Positions 43,853-53,464 are shown, counted from the stretch's first letter. The stretch is 64,000 nucleotides of DNA from JAAZPT01 sp964544955 (GCA_964544955.1 CAZJEB010000001.1:124001-188000), one strand, 5' to 3'. Made by a program: numbers and translations. Notes: generated by a model not told the origin, from the sequence alone.

Positions 43853-44273
43853 TTATATATTTAAAATCAATTTTAATATGATTAACACCCACTAGTTTAT
43901 TATTTATATTAAGTTGATAGCTTAATATGATATTGCCGCCATTAATCAAATCAATATAATATGTAACAGTAGTTGGGAATATTTTCATATTTAAATTACC
44001 ATAAGGTGTGTGGTAAATACACTCGTGTGTTTTATTTTCTCTAAGAATCAAGTTAGTACCAAACGCACCTTTGTTATATATAAAAACTGCATCGTTTTTT
44101 ATATATATTGTGTTTTTTATTTCCGTAATTTCATCAATAAATGAGATGTATTCTATTTTATATGCAGAATTCGTTTTTTCCAAAAATCCATCAACATTTA
44201 AAATAATTGTATCCTCAGAATCATCATCACGTATTTGTGATGTAGTAATTTTTAAATTAATAAGTTTTTTCAA
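43845..44273 (-). CDS. DUF1934 (YwiB-like) beta-barrel protein
   Basis: 142 residues, TTG start with GAGGTG upstream. Matches DUF1934: an initial ITTSQIRDDDSEDTIILNVD, then YKIEYISFID, a CIYHTPYGNLNMKIFP segment and ILSYQLNINNKLVGVNHIKI, predicted all-beta calycin-like. Function of the family is unknown; homologues sit near cell-wall and tRNA-ligase genes in Firmicutes. Divergent from ispE with 25 bases between the start codons, so their promoters overlap. Confidence 0.75.
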   Translation of the reverse strand: MKKLINLKITTSQIRDDDSEDTIILNVDGFLEKTNSAYKIEYISFIDEITEIKNTIYIKNDAVFIYNKGAFGTNLILRENKTHECIYHTPYGNLNMKIFPTTVTYYIDLINGGNIILSYQLNINNKLVGVNHIKIDFKYINE

Positions 44274-44298
44274 TACGCACCTCGTGATTGGAGTTTAT

Positions 44299-45162
44299 AT
44301 GAAATTAAAGGCTAACGCAAAAGTAAATTGGAGCTTAGAAGTTGTAAATAAGCGGTCAGATGGATACCATAATTTGGATATGGTTATACAATCAATTAAT
44401 CTTTCTGATTATATTACAATTAATGAAAGTAGCTATAATACAGTAAAATTAGTCAATAATCCTAGTTTTAATTTTGGCAAAAACAATATATGTTTAAAAG
44501 CTATAGAATTATTTAACCAAATAACTGGATATTCATCGAGTTTTAGTATTCAAATTGAAAAGAATATCCCAGTTGGAGGTGGATTGGGTGGGGGTAGTAG
44601 TAATGGTGCTGCAATATTATATGCTTTAAACAAAATTTATAAAACAAATATGAATGATTATGATTTACAACAAATTGGCTTAAAAATTGGTTCTGATATT
44701 CCATTTATGATAGTCGGAGGTTTAGCAAAAGTTGAGGGAATAGGGGAGTTAATAACACCATTTAAAGACACAAATAAGCATGCTTTACTAATAATAAATA
44801 ATAGAAAAGAGATACTTACTAAAGAAATTTTTGCCAACCATATTATAAAAAGAGATGAAATGTTTGATAGCAGTAAAACTATTGAAAACTTACTAAATAG
44901 AAAATATAGTCTTTTAAAAAATAGTGCTGGAAATAGTCTGCAAGTTACTACAACTAAACTATTGCCAGAGATAAGTTACACAATAAATGACTTATATGAA
45001 AATGGTGCTATATATGCAACTATGTCTGGAAGTGGATCCACTGTATTTGGAGTTTTTGATAATTTACTATTAGCTAATAATGCAAAACTAAAATTAGAAA
45101 ATAAGTGGAAAATATGCGAAGTTTGCGAAACATCAAATTATGGCATAAAAGAGATAATTTAA
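44299..45162 (+). CDS. ispE: 4-diphosphocytidyl-2-C-methyl-D-erythritol kinase
   Basis: GHMP-family kinase of the MEP isoprenoid pathway. 287 residues: LKANAKVNWSLEVVNKRSDG start, ATP-binding PVGGGLGGGSSNGAAILYAL, IGSDIPFMIVGGLAKVEGIG and C-terminal YATMSGSGSTVFGVF. A frame extends 76 codons upstream across the divergent gene and is rejected; ATG 44299 has TTGGAGT before it. Other MEP genes are not in the window. Convergent with the HAD phosphatase, overlapping its end by 4 bases. Confidence 0.95.
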   Translation: MKLKANAKVNWSLEVVNKRSDGYHNLDMVIQSINLSDYITINESSYNTVKLVNNPSFNFGKNNICLKAIELFNQITGYSSSFSIQIEKNIPVGGGLGGGSSNGAAILYALNKIYKTNMNDYDLQQIGLKIGSDIPFMIVGGLAKVEGIGELITPFKDTNKHALLIINNRKEILTKEIFANHIIKRDEMFDSSKTIENLLNRKYSLLKNSAGNSLQVTTTKLLPEISYTINDLYENGAIYATMSGSGSTVFGVFDNLLLANNAKLKLENKWKICEVCETSNYGIKEII

Positions 45163-45788
45163 AGTTCATTGTACTCATTAAATCTATTATAATTTGTTTT
45201 ATAAAACAGTTTGTTTGGATCAAATAATAAGTGATCAATATTTGCGTTTATTGCACAATCGGCATCAAGGTTTCTATCTCCAATCATTATAGCTTCATTT
45301 CTTACTATATTGTTTCTGTTAATAATTTCAATCAATGAACTAGGGTTAGGTTTTCTTGGGAAAGGATCATTTGATGTAATAAAGTCTTTAAAAAATTGAA
45401 CTAAGCTATAATTAGACAGGCATTCGTGCAAACTTTCATAATCTCTATGTGTTAATATATAATTACTAATATTAAATTTAACTGTAGTATTTAAAAAATC
45501 TATTACACCTGGAAATGGCTTGTTCAGCTTTAGATTAGTATTCTCATATAAAATTCTATCATTTTTAAACAACTCAACATTCAAATCATTATTTTGAGAA
45601 TAATAATCAATAGCAGTATTTAAGCTAATTTTACATTTTTTATATACGTCGTTATAGTCAGATTTAATGTTTTGTTTTTTTAAAGCGTAAATAATGGAAT
45701 TTGTAATTAATGTATATGACTCAAAAAGTGTACCATCAAAATCCCAAATAATATGTTTTTTATTTTTTAAAATATCAAGCTTTATCAT
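45159..45788 (-). CDS. HAD-superfamily hydrolase (phosphoglycolate-phosphatase-like)
   Basis: Motif I IIWDFDGTLFESY, motif II ILTHRDY (Thr), motif III and IV PRKPNPSS (Lys) and MIGDRNLDADCAINA. Together these mark a subfamily I HAD phosphatase with a helical cap. ATG 45788 overlaps the stop of the CNNM gene by 14 bases; a longer frame begins 13 codons earlier inside that gene, and neither start has a strong ribosome site, so the start is uncertain. Translational coupling with the upstream gene is likely. Substrate unknown. Confidence 0.8.
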   Translation of the reverse strand: MIKLDILKNKKHIIWDFDGTLFESYTLITNSIIYALKKQNIKSDYNDVYKKCKISLNTAIDYYSQNNDLNVELFKNDRILYENTNLKLNKPFPGVIDFLNTTVKFNISNYILTHRDYESLHECLSNYSLVQFFKDFITSNDPFPRKPNPSSLIEIINRNNIVRNEAIMIGDRNLDADCAINANIDHLLFDPNKLFYKTNYNRFNEYNEL

Positions 45789-47142
45789 TGTTTTTATTAG
45801 TTTCTGTTTCTTTGTTTTTATTATCATTATTTATAATTATCTTAGAAACAAGCGCATTAATAATCCTGTGGTCTTCAATTTTTAAAACTTTTATTTTTAA
45901 ACCATTAATTAATAGTTCAAATTTAGTACCATCTTCTGGAATAAGTGTTATATTATTAAAAATCAAACCACCTAATGTATCATATTCTTCATCCAAAGGT
46001 AGCTTAATATTTAACTCCTTATTTATATTTTCAATTTCTGCAGTGCCTGCAATTTTCCATAGGTTGGGTTGTAATTTTAATATGTCAACTTCATCTTGAT
46101 GATCATTCTCATCATATATGTTGCCCATAATTTCCTCAATAAGGTCCTCCATGGTAACAATACCACTCATTCCGCCATATTCATCAACAATTATTGAAAG
46201 ATGTGTTTTGTATTTTTGCATGTTTTTAAATAATACGTCAGCTTGAATTGATGAAGGAACTATATAAGGCTCGTATACTATATCAATTAATGGCTTTTGG
46301 TTTTCACTTTGTAAATTCAATAAAAATTTTCTAGAACTTAAAACCCCAACTATATCATCAATGTCTTCATTATAAACAGGGAATCTTGATAATCCTGATT
46401 CTGTAATAATTTTTATTATATTTTCGTTACTTTCATTAATGTTTATTGCTTGAACATCAGTTCTGTGCACCATAACATCTTCTGCTGTTAAGTTATCAAA
46501 CTCAAAAATATTTTCAATCATGGTTTTTTCATCGGTATTTATTGTGCCTTTTTCTGCACCAATATCCATCATTAACCTAATTTCTTCTTCTGTTACAAAT
46601 GTTGAATCAGATGCATTTGAAAACTTAAATAACTTTGAAAACAACTCTGTTAGCCAATTTAAAGCAACAGCAATAGGGTAGAATAATTTATTAAAAAACC
46701 ACACAATTGGCCCTGTAAATGCAGATATTTTAATATGGAAATTTGCCCCTATTTTTCTTGGTATCATATCACCAAATAGCATCATAATAAAAACTAATAC
46801 AAAAGTTAGAAGTATTATTAGTATAATTTTTAAGGTTTCTGTCGTAATAAAATTAATACTTGGTGATAAAGCTTTTACTAATTTATTTGAAAAATTTAAT
46901 GCTGTAAATGCACTTGCTAAGTAACCTGTAATATTAATGCATATTTTATTTGTAGTTAAAAAATTATTGGGTGAAGATATTATGTTAGATATTATCTTTG
47001 CAGTAAATTCTTCATTAGAATCTTTTTTTAGTTTAGAATCGTTTAAAGATATAATTGCTATCTCAGCAGACGAAAAAAAACTACTAATTATTATAAAAAA
47101 TAATTGTAAAATTATAGGACCCCATATTGAGTCTGGTTCCAA
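45775..47142 (-). CDS. CNNM/CBS-domain membrane protein (hemolysin C / CorC family)
   Basis: 455 residues. CNNM domain with four hydrophobic segments (about 8-165, GDMIPRKIGANFHIKIS), then two CBS motifs (MVHRTDVQAININES; VDEYGGMSGIVTMEDLIEEI, about 215-345) and a C-terminal CorC_HlyC domain (about 355-430). The family is widely annotated hemolysin-like, but data from homologues link it to magnesium or divalent-cation transport and membrane integrity. TTG start with AAGGAGG upstream. Divergent from the secreted protein gene at 47328. Confidence 0.9.
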   Translation of the reverse strand: MEPDSIWGPIILQLFFIIISSFFSSAEIAIISLNDSKLKKDSNEEFTAKIISNIISSPNNFLTTNKICINITGYLASAFTALNFSNKLVKALSPSINFITTETLKIILIILLTFVLVFIMMLFGDMIPRKIGANFHIKISAFTGPIVWFFNKLFYPIAVALNWLTELFSKLFKFSNASDSTFVTEEEIRLMMDIGAEKGTINTDEKTMIENIFEFDNLTAEDVMVHRTDVQAININESNENIIKIITESGLSRFPVYNEDIDDIVGVLSSRKFLLNLQSENQKPLIDIVYEPYIVPSSIQADVLFKNMQKYKTHLSIIVDEYGGMSGIVTMEDLIEEIMGNIYDENDHQDEVDILKLQPNLWKIAGTAEIENINKELNIKLPLDEEYDTLGGLIFNNITLIPEDGTKFELLINGLKIKVLKIEDHRIINALVSKIIINNDNKNKETETNKNNDKA

Positions 47143-47266
47143 GAATATACCTCCTTAAATTTGCAGGGAATAATGAAAATAATATTCATTAAAGCATAGT
47201 ATATCATATATTTATAAAAATTAGAATTAATTGTAATAAAGTTAATTATTTTCAAAAATTAAAAAA

Positions 47267-47286
47267 TGAAATAAAATCTTATTTCA
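47267..47286. repeat. 8-bp inverted repeat upstream of the gene at 47328
   Basis: TGAAATAA and TTATTTCA are exact inverses around AATC. Placed 42 bases before the start codon in the 185-base divergent gap, so it could be an operator or leader hairpin; the rest of the gap is plain A/T-rich DNA. Confidence 0.35.
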
Positions 47287-47327
47287 AATCGTTATATATA
47301 TAGTTAATTAAAAATGGAGGAATTTAT

Positions 47328-48341
47328 ATGAAAAAAACTATTAAATCTATACTATTATTTTTAGTTGTAACACAGATTATTTTCATAAATACAACTAGTA
47401 TGGCATCACAAGAAGTGTCAAATACAGAAAAATATACACAATTATTTGACACAGTAACTTATGCCACATATAATAATGATAGTTCATTTAATTTAAGCAA
47501 TAACAATAAATTAGATAGTGGGTTTATCGGAGAATTTTTAGTTGGATTTTCAAAATATTCAAATAATAATGATTTATTAAAAAATAAAGATCAACAGATA
47601 AAAGTTTTAAATGAAAATTTTGACATAAGTTTTGATGAAAAAGATATACTTTACGATAATATTGAGTTTAAAGAGTATGTTGGAATGAAAACTATGTTTA
47701 CTAAAAAAACATCAGAAAACAATTATCAAGCTTTAGGTTCAATATATATTGCCTCAGGACCAATAAGTAAACTAAACAACGAAGAATTACTAAACGTAAT
47801 TTGGGTTGATAAAAGAATAGTGATAAGTTATAAAATTGACAAAAACTCCGAATATGGAATAAAAATAACTGACTTCACATTACATGGCGAATTGCTTATG
47901 GAAAATGAACTTAATGATTACTTCAATTCGAACTTTACTGAGTATGTTAATACTAAACTAGGATTCTCATTAATGTTTCCGTCTGTATTTAGTCATGAAA
48001 ATATTGTTGAAAACCAAACAGGAATTTCAATTAGTACAAAAGATAATTCAGCAACACTATCGGTTAAATGTTTTGCAAATAATAGTAATTTAAATGCGGA
48101 AGAATATTCAAAGGTACTAAGACAAGAAAATAACACAAATATACAAATTAATAGCAACAATCAGTCTGTTTCAATGCTAAATTTAAAAGATGATACTTTT
48201 ATATTTAATATGTATATATTTAATAAAGATGTAGTTTATCAAACTGAAATGACTTTTAACAAAAAAGATTTTGAAAACTTTTCAATGTATTCTCAATATA
48301 TTATAAATACATTTAAAGTTGAAGGAACGTCTCAAGGGTAA
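47328..48341 (+). CDS. Secreted hypothetical protein, 337 aa
   Basis: Signal peptide about 1-26 (MKKTIKSILLFLVVTQIIF then INTTSMASQE). The mature protein is Asn/Ser-rich in the first third; the last 130 residues (TKLGFSLMFPSVFSHENIVE) resemble the conserved beta-sandwich seen in PsbP-like and lipoprotein-associated domains, but I cannot name the family. Strong TGGAGGAAT site. Followed 35 bases later by an SH3b surface protein with a similar signal sequence, so the pair may be coexpressed. No cysteine-based lipid anchor. Confidence 0.65.
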   Translation: MKKTIKSILLFLVVTQIIFINTTSMASQEVSNTEKYTQLFDTVTYATYNNDSSFNLSNNNKLDSGFIGEFLVGFSKYSNNNDLLKNKDQQIKVLNENFDISFDEKDILYDNIEFKEYVGMKTMFTKKTSENNYQALGSIYIASGPISKLNNEELLNVIWVDKRIVISYKIDKNSEYGIKITDFTLHGELLMENELNDYFNSNFTEYVNTKLGFSLMFPSVFSHENIVENQTGISISTKDNSATLSVKCFANNSNLNAEEYSKVLRQENNTNIQINSNNQSVSMLNLKDDTFIFNMYIFNKDVVYQTEMTFNKKDFENFSMYSQYIINTFKVEGTSQG

Positions 48342-48376
48342 CTTACATAAGAAAAATCCAATTAAGGAGTTTTAAT

Positions 48377-49933
48377 ATGAAAAAGATAATTTCGTTAATA
48401 CTGGTATTATTGATATGCATTTCAATGCTATCAACTTCATTTGCAGAAATTAAAGCTAACTCAAAAGCAGCATATGGGGTTGTTACTGGTGGTTGGCTTA
48501 GACTAAGAAGTGGCCCTGGGTATAGCTATTCAACAATTGCAAGTTATGCAACAGGTACTGTAGTTAAGATACAATCAATTACTGGTGATTGGTGCATGGT
48601 TGAAACACCTGACTATGTAGTTGGCTATATGAGCAGATTTTATTTAACTTATTCACCAGGTTCAACTAATACAGTTCAACCTCAACCAACTGTTGATGGT
48701 GGTTATAACGCTTATGTTTATAGCTCAAATGGTGGTCCAGTAAGGCTACGCACTGGTCCAAGTCAAAACTATGGAATAATAGCTGCTTATTCATATGGTA
48801 CACCAGTTTATGTTATAACCCATGGCACTAATTGGGATTATATTAGGATAGGTAATCAATATGGTTATATGATGAATAGTTATATTAGAACAAATTTAAC
48901 CCCAATTAGTCCAACAACCCCTTCTACAAATTATACGGCTTATGTTTATAGTAGTAATGGTTATGGTGTTAGATTGCGTAGTGAACCACATGCAAATGGT
49001 CCAATACTAGGGATATATAGCGTTGGTACAACAGTTACAGTTTTAAACCATAATTATGTTAATGGCTGGGATAAAATTAAAATAGGTTCACGTGAAGGCT
49101 TTATGATGAACGAGTTTATATCCACTCAAAACAGCGGATATAACCAAAATTTAACTGACTTTAGCGTAAATAAAAGCGTAGCTAATGTTGGTGATTTATT
49201 GTTTGTATCATCTATAAAGCCAAACAATGCATCTGTTAACTATACTTGGAAGCTAGATGGTTACATCATTAGTAATTCAGACAAATTAACAGTTCCAAAC
49301 AATGCAGCAAATAAAAATATATACTTAACCTTGAATGGTAAAGGCGATTACTTAGGTTCAATAACAAAAACAATTTACATCAATGGTTCAGTTATTATAA
49401 CTAATCCACCACAAACAATAACCAATTCTACCATAAACCTAAGCACTAATTATCCGAAAGTAAACCAAAAAATCTATGCTAATATGAGCCCAAGCGTATA
49501 TTCAGTTAAATATTACTGGTCGGTAAATGGAGTAACTGTTAGTTATAGTAATGAATATGTGCCAACAATAAATGATCAGCACAAGACCCTTACTGTAATT
49601 GCAACTGTTACAAATAGTGATGGTTCAACCTATACTGTTACAACTGAAGCTGGTGTTGTATCACCACCAGACAACATACCACAACCAATAAATTCAATTG
49701 TTAAAATTAGTAATTATGCACCATTTGTTGGAAATACAATTAATGCTTGGGTTGAACCAAGTGTGAACAATGTAAGTTTTGAATGGAACGTTAATGGCAA
49801 TTTGTTTGCAGGAAACACATATACAGTACAGGCTTCAGATTTTGGATACCCAATAAATATAACCGCTACAATTATAGGCGCAAACAATAACGTATATACT
49901 TCATCAACTCAAACTAATATAGTTCAAAACTAA
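48377..49933 (+). CDS. Secreted protein with three SH3b domains and Ig-like repeats
   Basis: 518 residues: signal peptide (about 1-25), three bacterial SH3 domains (about 33-90, 112-170, 186-245; each with the LRLRSGPG/VRLRTGPS/VRLRSEPH pattern and a terminal GYM or GFM), then three Ig-like repeats (about 265-345, 350-425 and 435-515), each with a conserved Trp (YTWKLDG, YYWSVNG, FEWNVNG). SH3b domains usually bind peptidoglycan. No enzyme domain, sortase motif or S-layer domain is visible. Likely a cell-wall-bound surface or matrix protein, function not known. Ends at a bidirectional terminator. Confidence 0.8.
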   Translation: MKKIISLILVLLICISMLSTSFAEIKANSKAAYGVVTGGWLRLRSGPGYSYSTIASYATGTVVKIQSITGDWCMVETPDYVVGYMSRFYLTYSPGSTNTVQPQPTVDGGYNAYVYSSNGGPVRLRTGPSQNYGIIAAYSYGTPVYVITHGTNWDYIRIGNQYGYMMNSYIRTNLTPISPTTPSTNYTAYVYSSNGYGVRLRSEPHANGPILGIYSVGTTVTVLNHNYVNGWDKIKIGSREGFMMNEFISTQNSGYNQNLTDFSVNKSVANVGDLLFVSSIKPNNASVNYTWKLDGYIISNSDKLTVPNNAANKNIYLTLNGKGDYLGSITKTIYINGSVIITNPPQTITNSTINLSTNYPKVNQKIYANMSPSVYSVKYYWSVNGVTVSYSNEYVPTINDQHKTLTVIATVTNSDGSTYTVTTEAGVVSPPDNIPQPINSIVKISNYAPFVGNTINAWVEPSVNNVSFEWNVNGNLFAGNTYTVQASDFGYPINITATIIGANNNVYTSSTQTNIVQN

Positions 49934-49938
49934 ATAAT

Positions 49939-49985
49939 AAAAAAGAATGACAAGAAGTATTTAATTACTATTGTCATTCTTTTTT
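49939..49985. terminator. Bidirectional terminator
   Basis: 14-base arms (49939-49952 and 49972-49985) around a 19-base loop; the kinase stop codon lies in the loop. Confidence 0.8.
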
Positions 49986-51232
49986 ATTTTATTTAAATGT
50001 ATACTTATGTTTGTTCCTAAACTTTCTAATGAAATAATATTAAAATATCCATCGTGCTTATCTATAATCCATTTTGCTAAAGACAAACCTAACCCGGTAC
50101 CGCCACTTTCTCTAACCCTTGCAGGGTCTGAACGATAAAATCTGTCAAATATTTTAGATAAATCATCTTTATTAATTCCCATTCCATTGTCTTGAACACT
50201 ACAAATTATTTCAGATATACTATTTTCACATTTTAATAATATTTTAGAATTATTACTGGAGTACTTTATAGCATTATCTATCAAAATTCTTATAGACTGC
50301 TTTAACAAGTCTAAGTCGCCTAAAACATAACAATCTTTATCCGTTTCTATTTTCCATATTCTATTTGTTTCAATCATCTTATATTCTTCAAATATTTCAT
50401 TTAACAATAAGCTTAAGTTAATTTCTGTAAACTTGGTTTCAATTTTATCTGAATCTCCTCGAGCCAAAAATAATAACTGTTCTACAAGTATTTGCATATG
50501 TTTAGATTCTGCAATAATTGCATCAATAGATTCATCTAATATAAGTTCATCACTTTTGCCCCATCGGTTAAGCATATTTGCATATCCTTGTATTACTGAT
50601 ATAGGTGTTCTAAGTTCATGCGACGCATCCGATACAAATTGTGCTTGTTGTTCATAGTTTTTATGTAGTCTATCTATTAAATTATTAACCGCGTTTTCCA
50701 TGTTTTTTAATTCAACATCTTTTACATAAAGTTTAGAGTTAGGCTTTAAATGTTCAATTGCACTAGTTAAATTTATATATTTTTGTTCGCTTAAATTAAG
50801 TTTACTAAGTCGATTAGCTGTTTCTGCCATCGCTTTCAAAGGTTCGAGTGCCCTTAAAGTTTTTCTGCTTGCTCTATATTTAAAGTAACTAACTATTGGT
50901 ATTTCTAAAACCAAAAATAAAACGTTTGAAACAAATATATATTTAATAATATTGTTTAAAACAACAACATGTTTAACTCCAGAGTTAATAAAAGAATAAT
51001 TAATTAATGTAGTATTATTTTGATTAATAATAAAAAATATTCTATTAATGTTATCTTTATACCAATAGTTTCCAGATATTTGATATTCATTATATATTAA
51101 AAAAGATGCAATAATAAATACTGCTATGAAAATATGTAATAAAATTAATGTTATGGAAAAATATTTTTTCCATAAATTATTTATTCTATGATCAGTTTTT
51201 AAGGATTTATTTTTGTTGTTTTTATTCTTCAT
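49961..51232 (-). CDS. Sensor histidine kinase
   Basis: 423 residues: two membrane helices (about 25-47 and 97-117) flanking a short extracytoplasmic loop of about 50 residues, a linker in place of HAMP, HisKA with QFVSDASHELRTPISVIQGY (phosphorylated His205), and HATPase with N box DNAIKYSSNN, G1 DNGMGINKDDL, F box FDRFYRSD, and G2 GTGLGLSLAKWI. Stimulus unknown; the small sensor loop resembles envelope-stress kinases of the IM type. Overlaps the regulator gene by 11 bases. Confidence 0.94.
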   Translation of the reverse strand: MKNKNNKNKSLKTDHRINNLWKKYFSITLILLHIFIAVFIIASFLIYNEYQISGNYWYKDNINRIFFIINQNNTTLINYSFINSGVKHVVVLNNIIKYIFVSNVLFLVLEIPIVSYFKYRASRKTLRALEPLKAMAETANRLSKLNLSEQKYINLTSAIEHLKPNSKLYVKDVELKNMENAVNNLIDRLHKNYEQQAQFVSDASHELRTPISVIQGYANMLNRWGKSDELILDESIDAIIAESKHMQILVEQLLFLARGDSDKIETKFTEINLSLLLNEIFEEYKMIETNRIWKIETDKDCYVLGDLDLLKQSIRILIDNAIKYSSNNSKILLKCENSISEIICSVQDNGMGINKDDLSKIFDRFYRSDPARVRESGGTGLGLSLAKWIIDKHDGYFNIISLESLGTNISIHLNKIKKNDNSN

Positions 51233-51887
51233 CTATAGAATACCCAATACCCCTAACAGTATTTATTAATTTTATATTAAATACATTATCTATTTTAGAC
51301 CTCAAGTAACGAATATATACATCTACTACATTTGTATCACCTATATACTCATAGCCCCAAATATTGTCTAACAATGTCTCTCTCGACATTACAATTGATT
51401 TGTTTTCAAGTAATGCTTTTAACAAGTCGAATTCTTTAGCTGTTAAATTTATTTTGGCACCTTCATAAGTTACTGAATGCCTCGAAATATCCATTTCCAA
51501 TTTGCCACAAGATAGAATATTTTCCTTTATGGATGTTCTTAATGTTGACCTAATTCTTGCTAAAAGCTCTTCAATTGAAAATGGTTTTGTTATATAATCA
51601 TCGGCACCCATATCAAGGCCTGTTACTTTATCTGGTATTGCATCACGCGCTGTTAACAATATAACAGGAATATTAGAGGTTTTACGTATTCTTCGTAAAA
51701 CCTCTAGTCCGTTTAATTCTGGTAACAATATATCCAATAATACAAGGTTGAAATTTTCGTTTAACGCTAATTCCAATCCATTTCTACCATCAAAGGCTTT
51801 TGTAACCTTGTAGCCTTCGTGAATCAATTCTAGTTCAACAAACCTTGAAATTTTCTCATCATCTTCTATAAGTAATATACTAAACAT
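51222..51887 (-). CDS. OmpR-family response regulator
   Basis: 221 residues. Receiver: LLIEDDEKIS (Asp9/Asp10), phosphorylated Asp52 in LLDILLPELNG, then Thr in VILLTARDA, Lys in ITKPFSIEELLARI. C-terminal winged helix (about 125-220) with LTAKEFDLLKALLENKSIVM and DVYIRYLRSKID. A longer frame begins 26 codons upstream within the previous gene; ATG 51887 with AAGGA seven to eight bases ahead is chosen. Pairs with the downstream kinase. Confidence 0.94.
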   Translation of the reverse strand: MFSILLIEDDEKISRFVELELIHEGYKVTKAFDGRNGLELALNENFNLVLLDILLPELNGLEVLRRIRKTSNIPVILLTARDAIPDKVTGLDMGADDYITKPFSIEELLARIRSTLRTSIKENILSCGKLEMDISRHSVTYEGAKINLTAKEFDLLKALLENKSIVMSRETLLDNIWGYEYIGDTNVVDVYIRYLRSKIDNVFNIKLINTVRGIGYSIDEE

Positions 51888-51888
51888 T

Positions 51889-52407
51889 TTATTTGTCCTT
51901 GTCGTTATTTTTAAAGCTATCTTTAAAACTATCTGTGGCATCTGAAACCTTGTTAAAAGCATCATTTACCTTATCATCAAATGATACACCTTTTATTGAA
52001 TATCTTAAACCAAAAAAGAATCCTAGAATTAGCGCTATTAAAGTTAACTTGAAAGATATTAATAATAATATAATCACTACTAATAGGGGTATTGATAATA
52101 ATTCTTTTTCTTTTTTTGAGATATTGAATTTAATATTTGTAGATTTGTTTAAAAAACTTAATATTGCATTTCCGGCTTTAGATGCATTTTCTTTAAAGTC
52201 ATTATCAGTTGCCTGGTTTTCTTCTTCCTTTTTAGGTTCTTGTTCTTTTGTTGAATGTTTGCTGTTTGAAGAAAATTTTCCTATTGATTCTAAATATACT
52301 ACAGCATCAAGAACATCCCAGTTGGTTTTTTCTAATGCATTTTTTGCGTCTTCATAGGTAACGCCAGCAACATCACATACTTTTTTTACTTTTTCTAAGT
52401 TATCCAT
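51889..52407 (-). CDS. UBA-like domain and DUF4342 membrane protein
   Basis: 172 residues. The first 45 residues form a UBA/TS-N-like three-helix segment (VCDVAGVTYEDAKNALEKTN, WDVLDAVVYLE), followed by an acidic linker and two hydrophobic segments (about 100-135) typical of DUF4342, and a lysine/aspartate-rich tail (NDKDK). The family is found in Clostridia next to two-component genes, and here it lies one base upstream of the response regulator, so it may be a small membrane partner of that system. Function unknown. Confidence 0.75.
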   Translation of the reverse strand: MDNLEKVKKVCDVAGVTYEDAKNALEKTNWDVLDAVVYLESIGKFSSNSKHSTKEQEPKKEEENQATDNDFKENASKAGNAILSFLNKSTNIKFNISKKEKELLSIPLLVVIILLLISFKLTLIALILGFFFGLRYSIKGVSFDDKVNDAFNKVSDATDSFKDSFKNNDKDK

Positions 52408-52513
52408 AATTTTTCTCCTTAAAATTTATTGTAGTTTTACTACAATGTTATTTTCACATATAAAAATTAGAAATATAGTAGTTTAATTATTAAAATTAGA
52501 TTAGAAATTAGCT

Positions 52514-53464
52514 TTAAATTATAATTTGAGGATTATTATTTAAATATTCATCTAACTCATTGATGTTTATCCCTGATTTTTCTAAAATAGATATAAAGTC
52601 CATTGGTGGCTTGCATTTAAAATATAATCTTTCGTTTGTTCTTGGATGATTTAGTTCTAATGAATATGCATGTAACATGAGTCTACAATTGTTTAATTTA
52701 TAACTGTTATTATATATAGGGTCTCCAACAATAGGGCGGGAGATTGACGACATATGCACTCTTATTTGATGTGTTCTTCCGGTTATTATTTTTACTAATA
52801 TAAAAGCACAACCTTTTAAATTATTTATAAGTTTCCAGTGGGTTTCGGCATATCTTCCATTATTATCAATAGCCATTTTCTTTCTGTTATTTTTATCACG
52901 AGATATGGGCTTAATAATACTTCCGTTTATATCCTTCATATTGCCAGCAACAAGTGCTAAATAATGTTTGGACATTGTTTTGTTTTGAAGCTGTTTGGAT
53001 AAAGCTTGATGGGTATAATCATTTTTGGCAATAACAATTACGCCAGAAGTATCTTTATCCAACCTATGCACAATACCAGGCCTTGTATCATCTGAAGAAA
53101 GTTTATTATATCGGTAAAGTAACGCATTAACTAAAGTTCCAGTATAATTACCAGGGGAAGGGTGTACTACCATGCCATATGGCTTAGAAATTACAGCAAA
53201 ATCTTCATCTTCAAATATTATATCTATTGGAATATCTTCAGCTATTGCAACTGGAGAAACTTCTTCAATTTCATTTGTTATTTCTATTTTTTGGTTTTGA
53301 TAAATAAGCTGACTAGGTTTTGTTGCCACTTTTCCATCAACTTTTACATGGCCATCCTTTATTAATTTTGTAAGTTTAGTTCTGCTAAACTTAGTGCTAT
53401 TAGCACAAATTTTATCAAGTCTTTCTTCAGTTTCACTATAAACTATAGAAAATATATCATTCAA
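52514..53464 (-). CDS. rluD: RluD-family 23S rRNA pseudouridine synthase
   Basis: 316 residues with an N-terminal S4 RNA-binding domain (about 15-80) and a pseudouridine synthase domain containing GIVHRLDKDTSGVIVIAKN (catalytic Asp in HRLDKDTSG) and KIITGRTHQIRVHMS. Modifies 23S rRNA; position cannot be deduced from sequence alone (RluD acts at 1911/1915/1917 in E. coli). ATG overlaps the lspA end by 8 bases, the usual lspA-rluD arrangement in Firmicutes. Confidence 0.94.
   Translation of the reverse strand: MNDIFSIVYSETEERLDKICANSTKFSRTKLTKLIKDGHVKVDGKVATKPSQLIYQNQKIEITNEIEEVSPVAIAEDIPIDIIFEDEDFAVISKPYGMVVHPSPGNYTGTLVNALLYRYNKLSSDDTRPGIVHRLDKDTSGVIVIAKNDYTHQALSKQLQNKTMSKHYLALVAGNMKDINGSIIKPISRDKNNRKKMAIDNNGRYAETHWKLINNLKGCAFILVKIITGRTHQIRVHMSSISRPIVGDPIYNNSYKLNNCRLMLHAYSLELNHPRTNERLYFKCKPPMDFISILEKSGININELDEYLNNNPQIII

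Noticed and set aside
44071..44298. N-terminal extension of ispE from the long frame
   Set aside because: It runs antisense through the DUF1934 gene and lacks a start signal; the conserved kinase begins at 44299.
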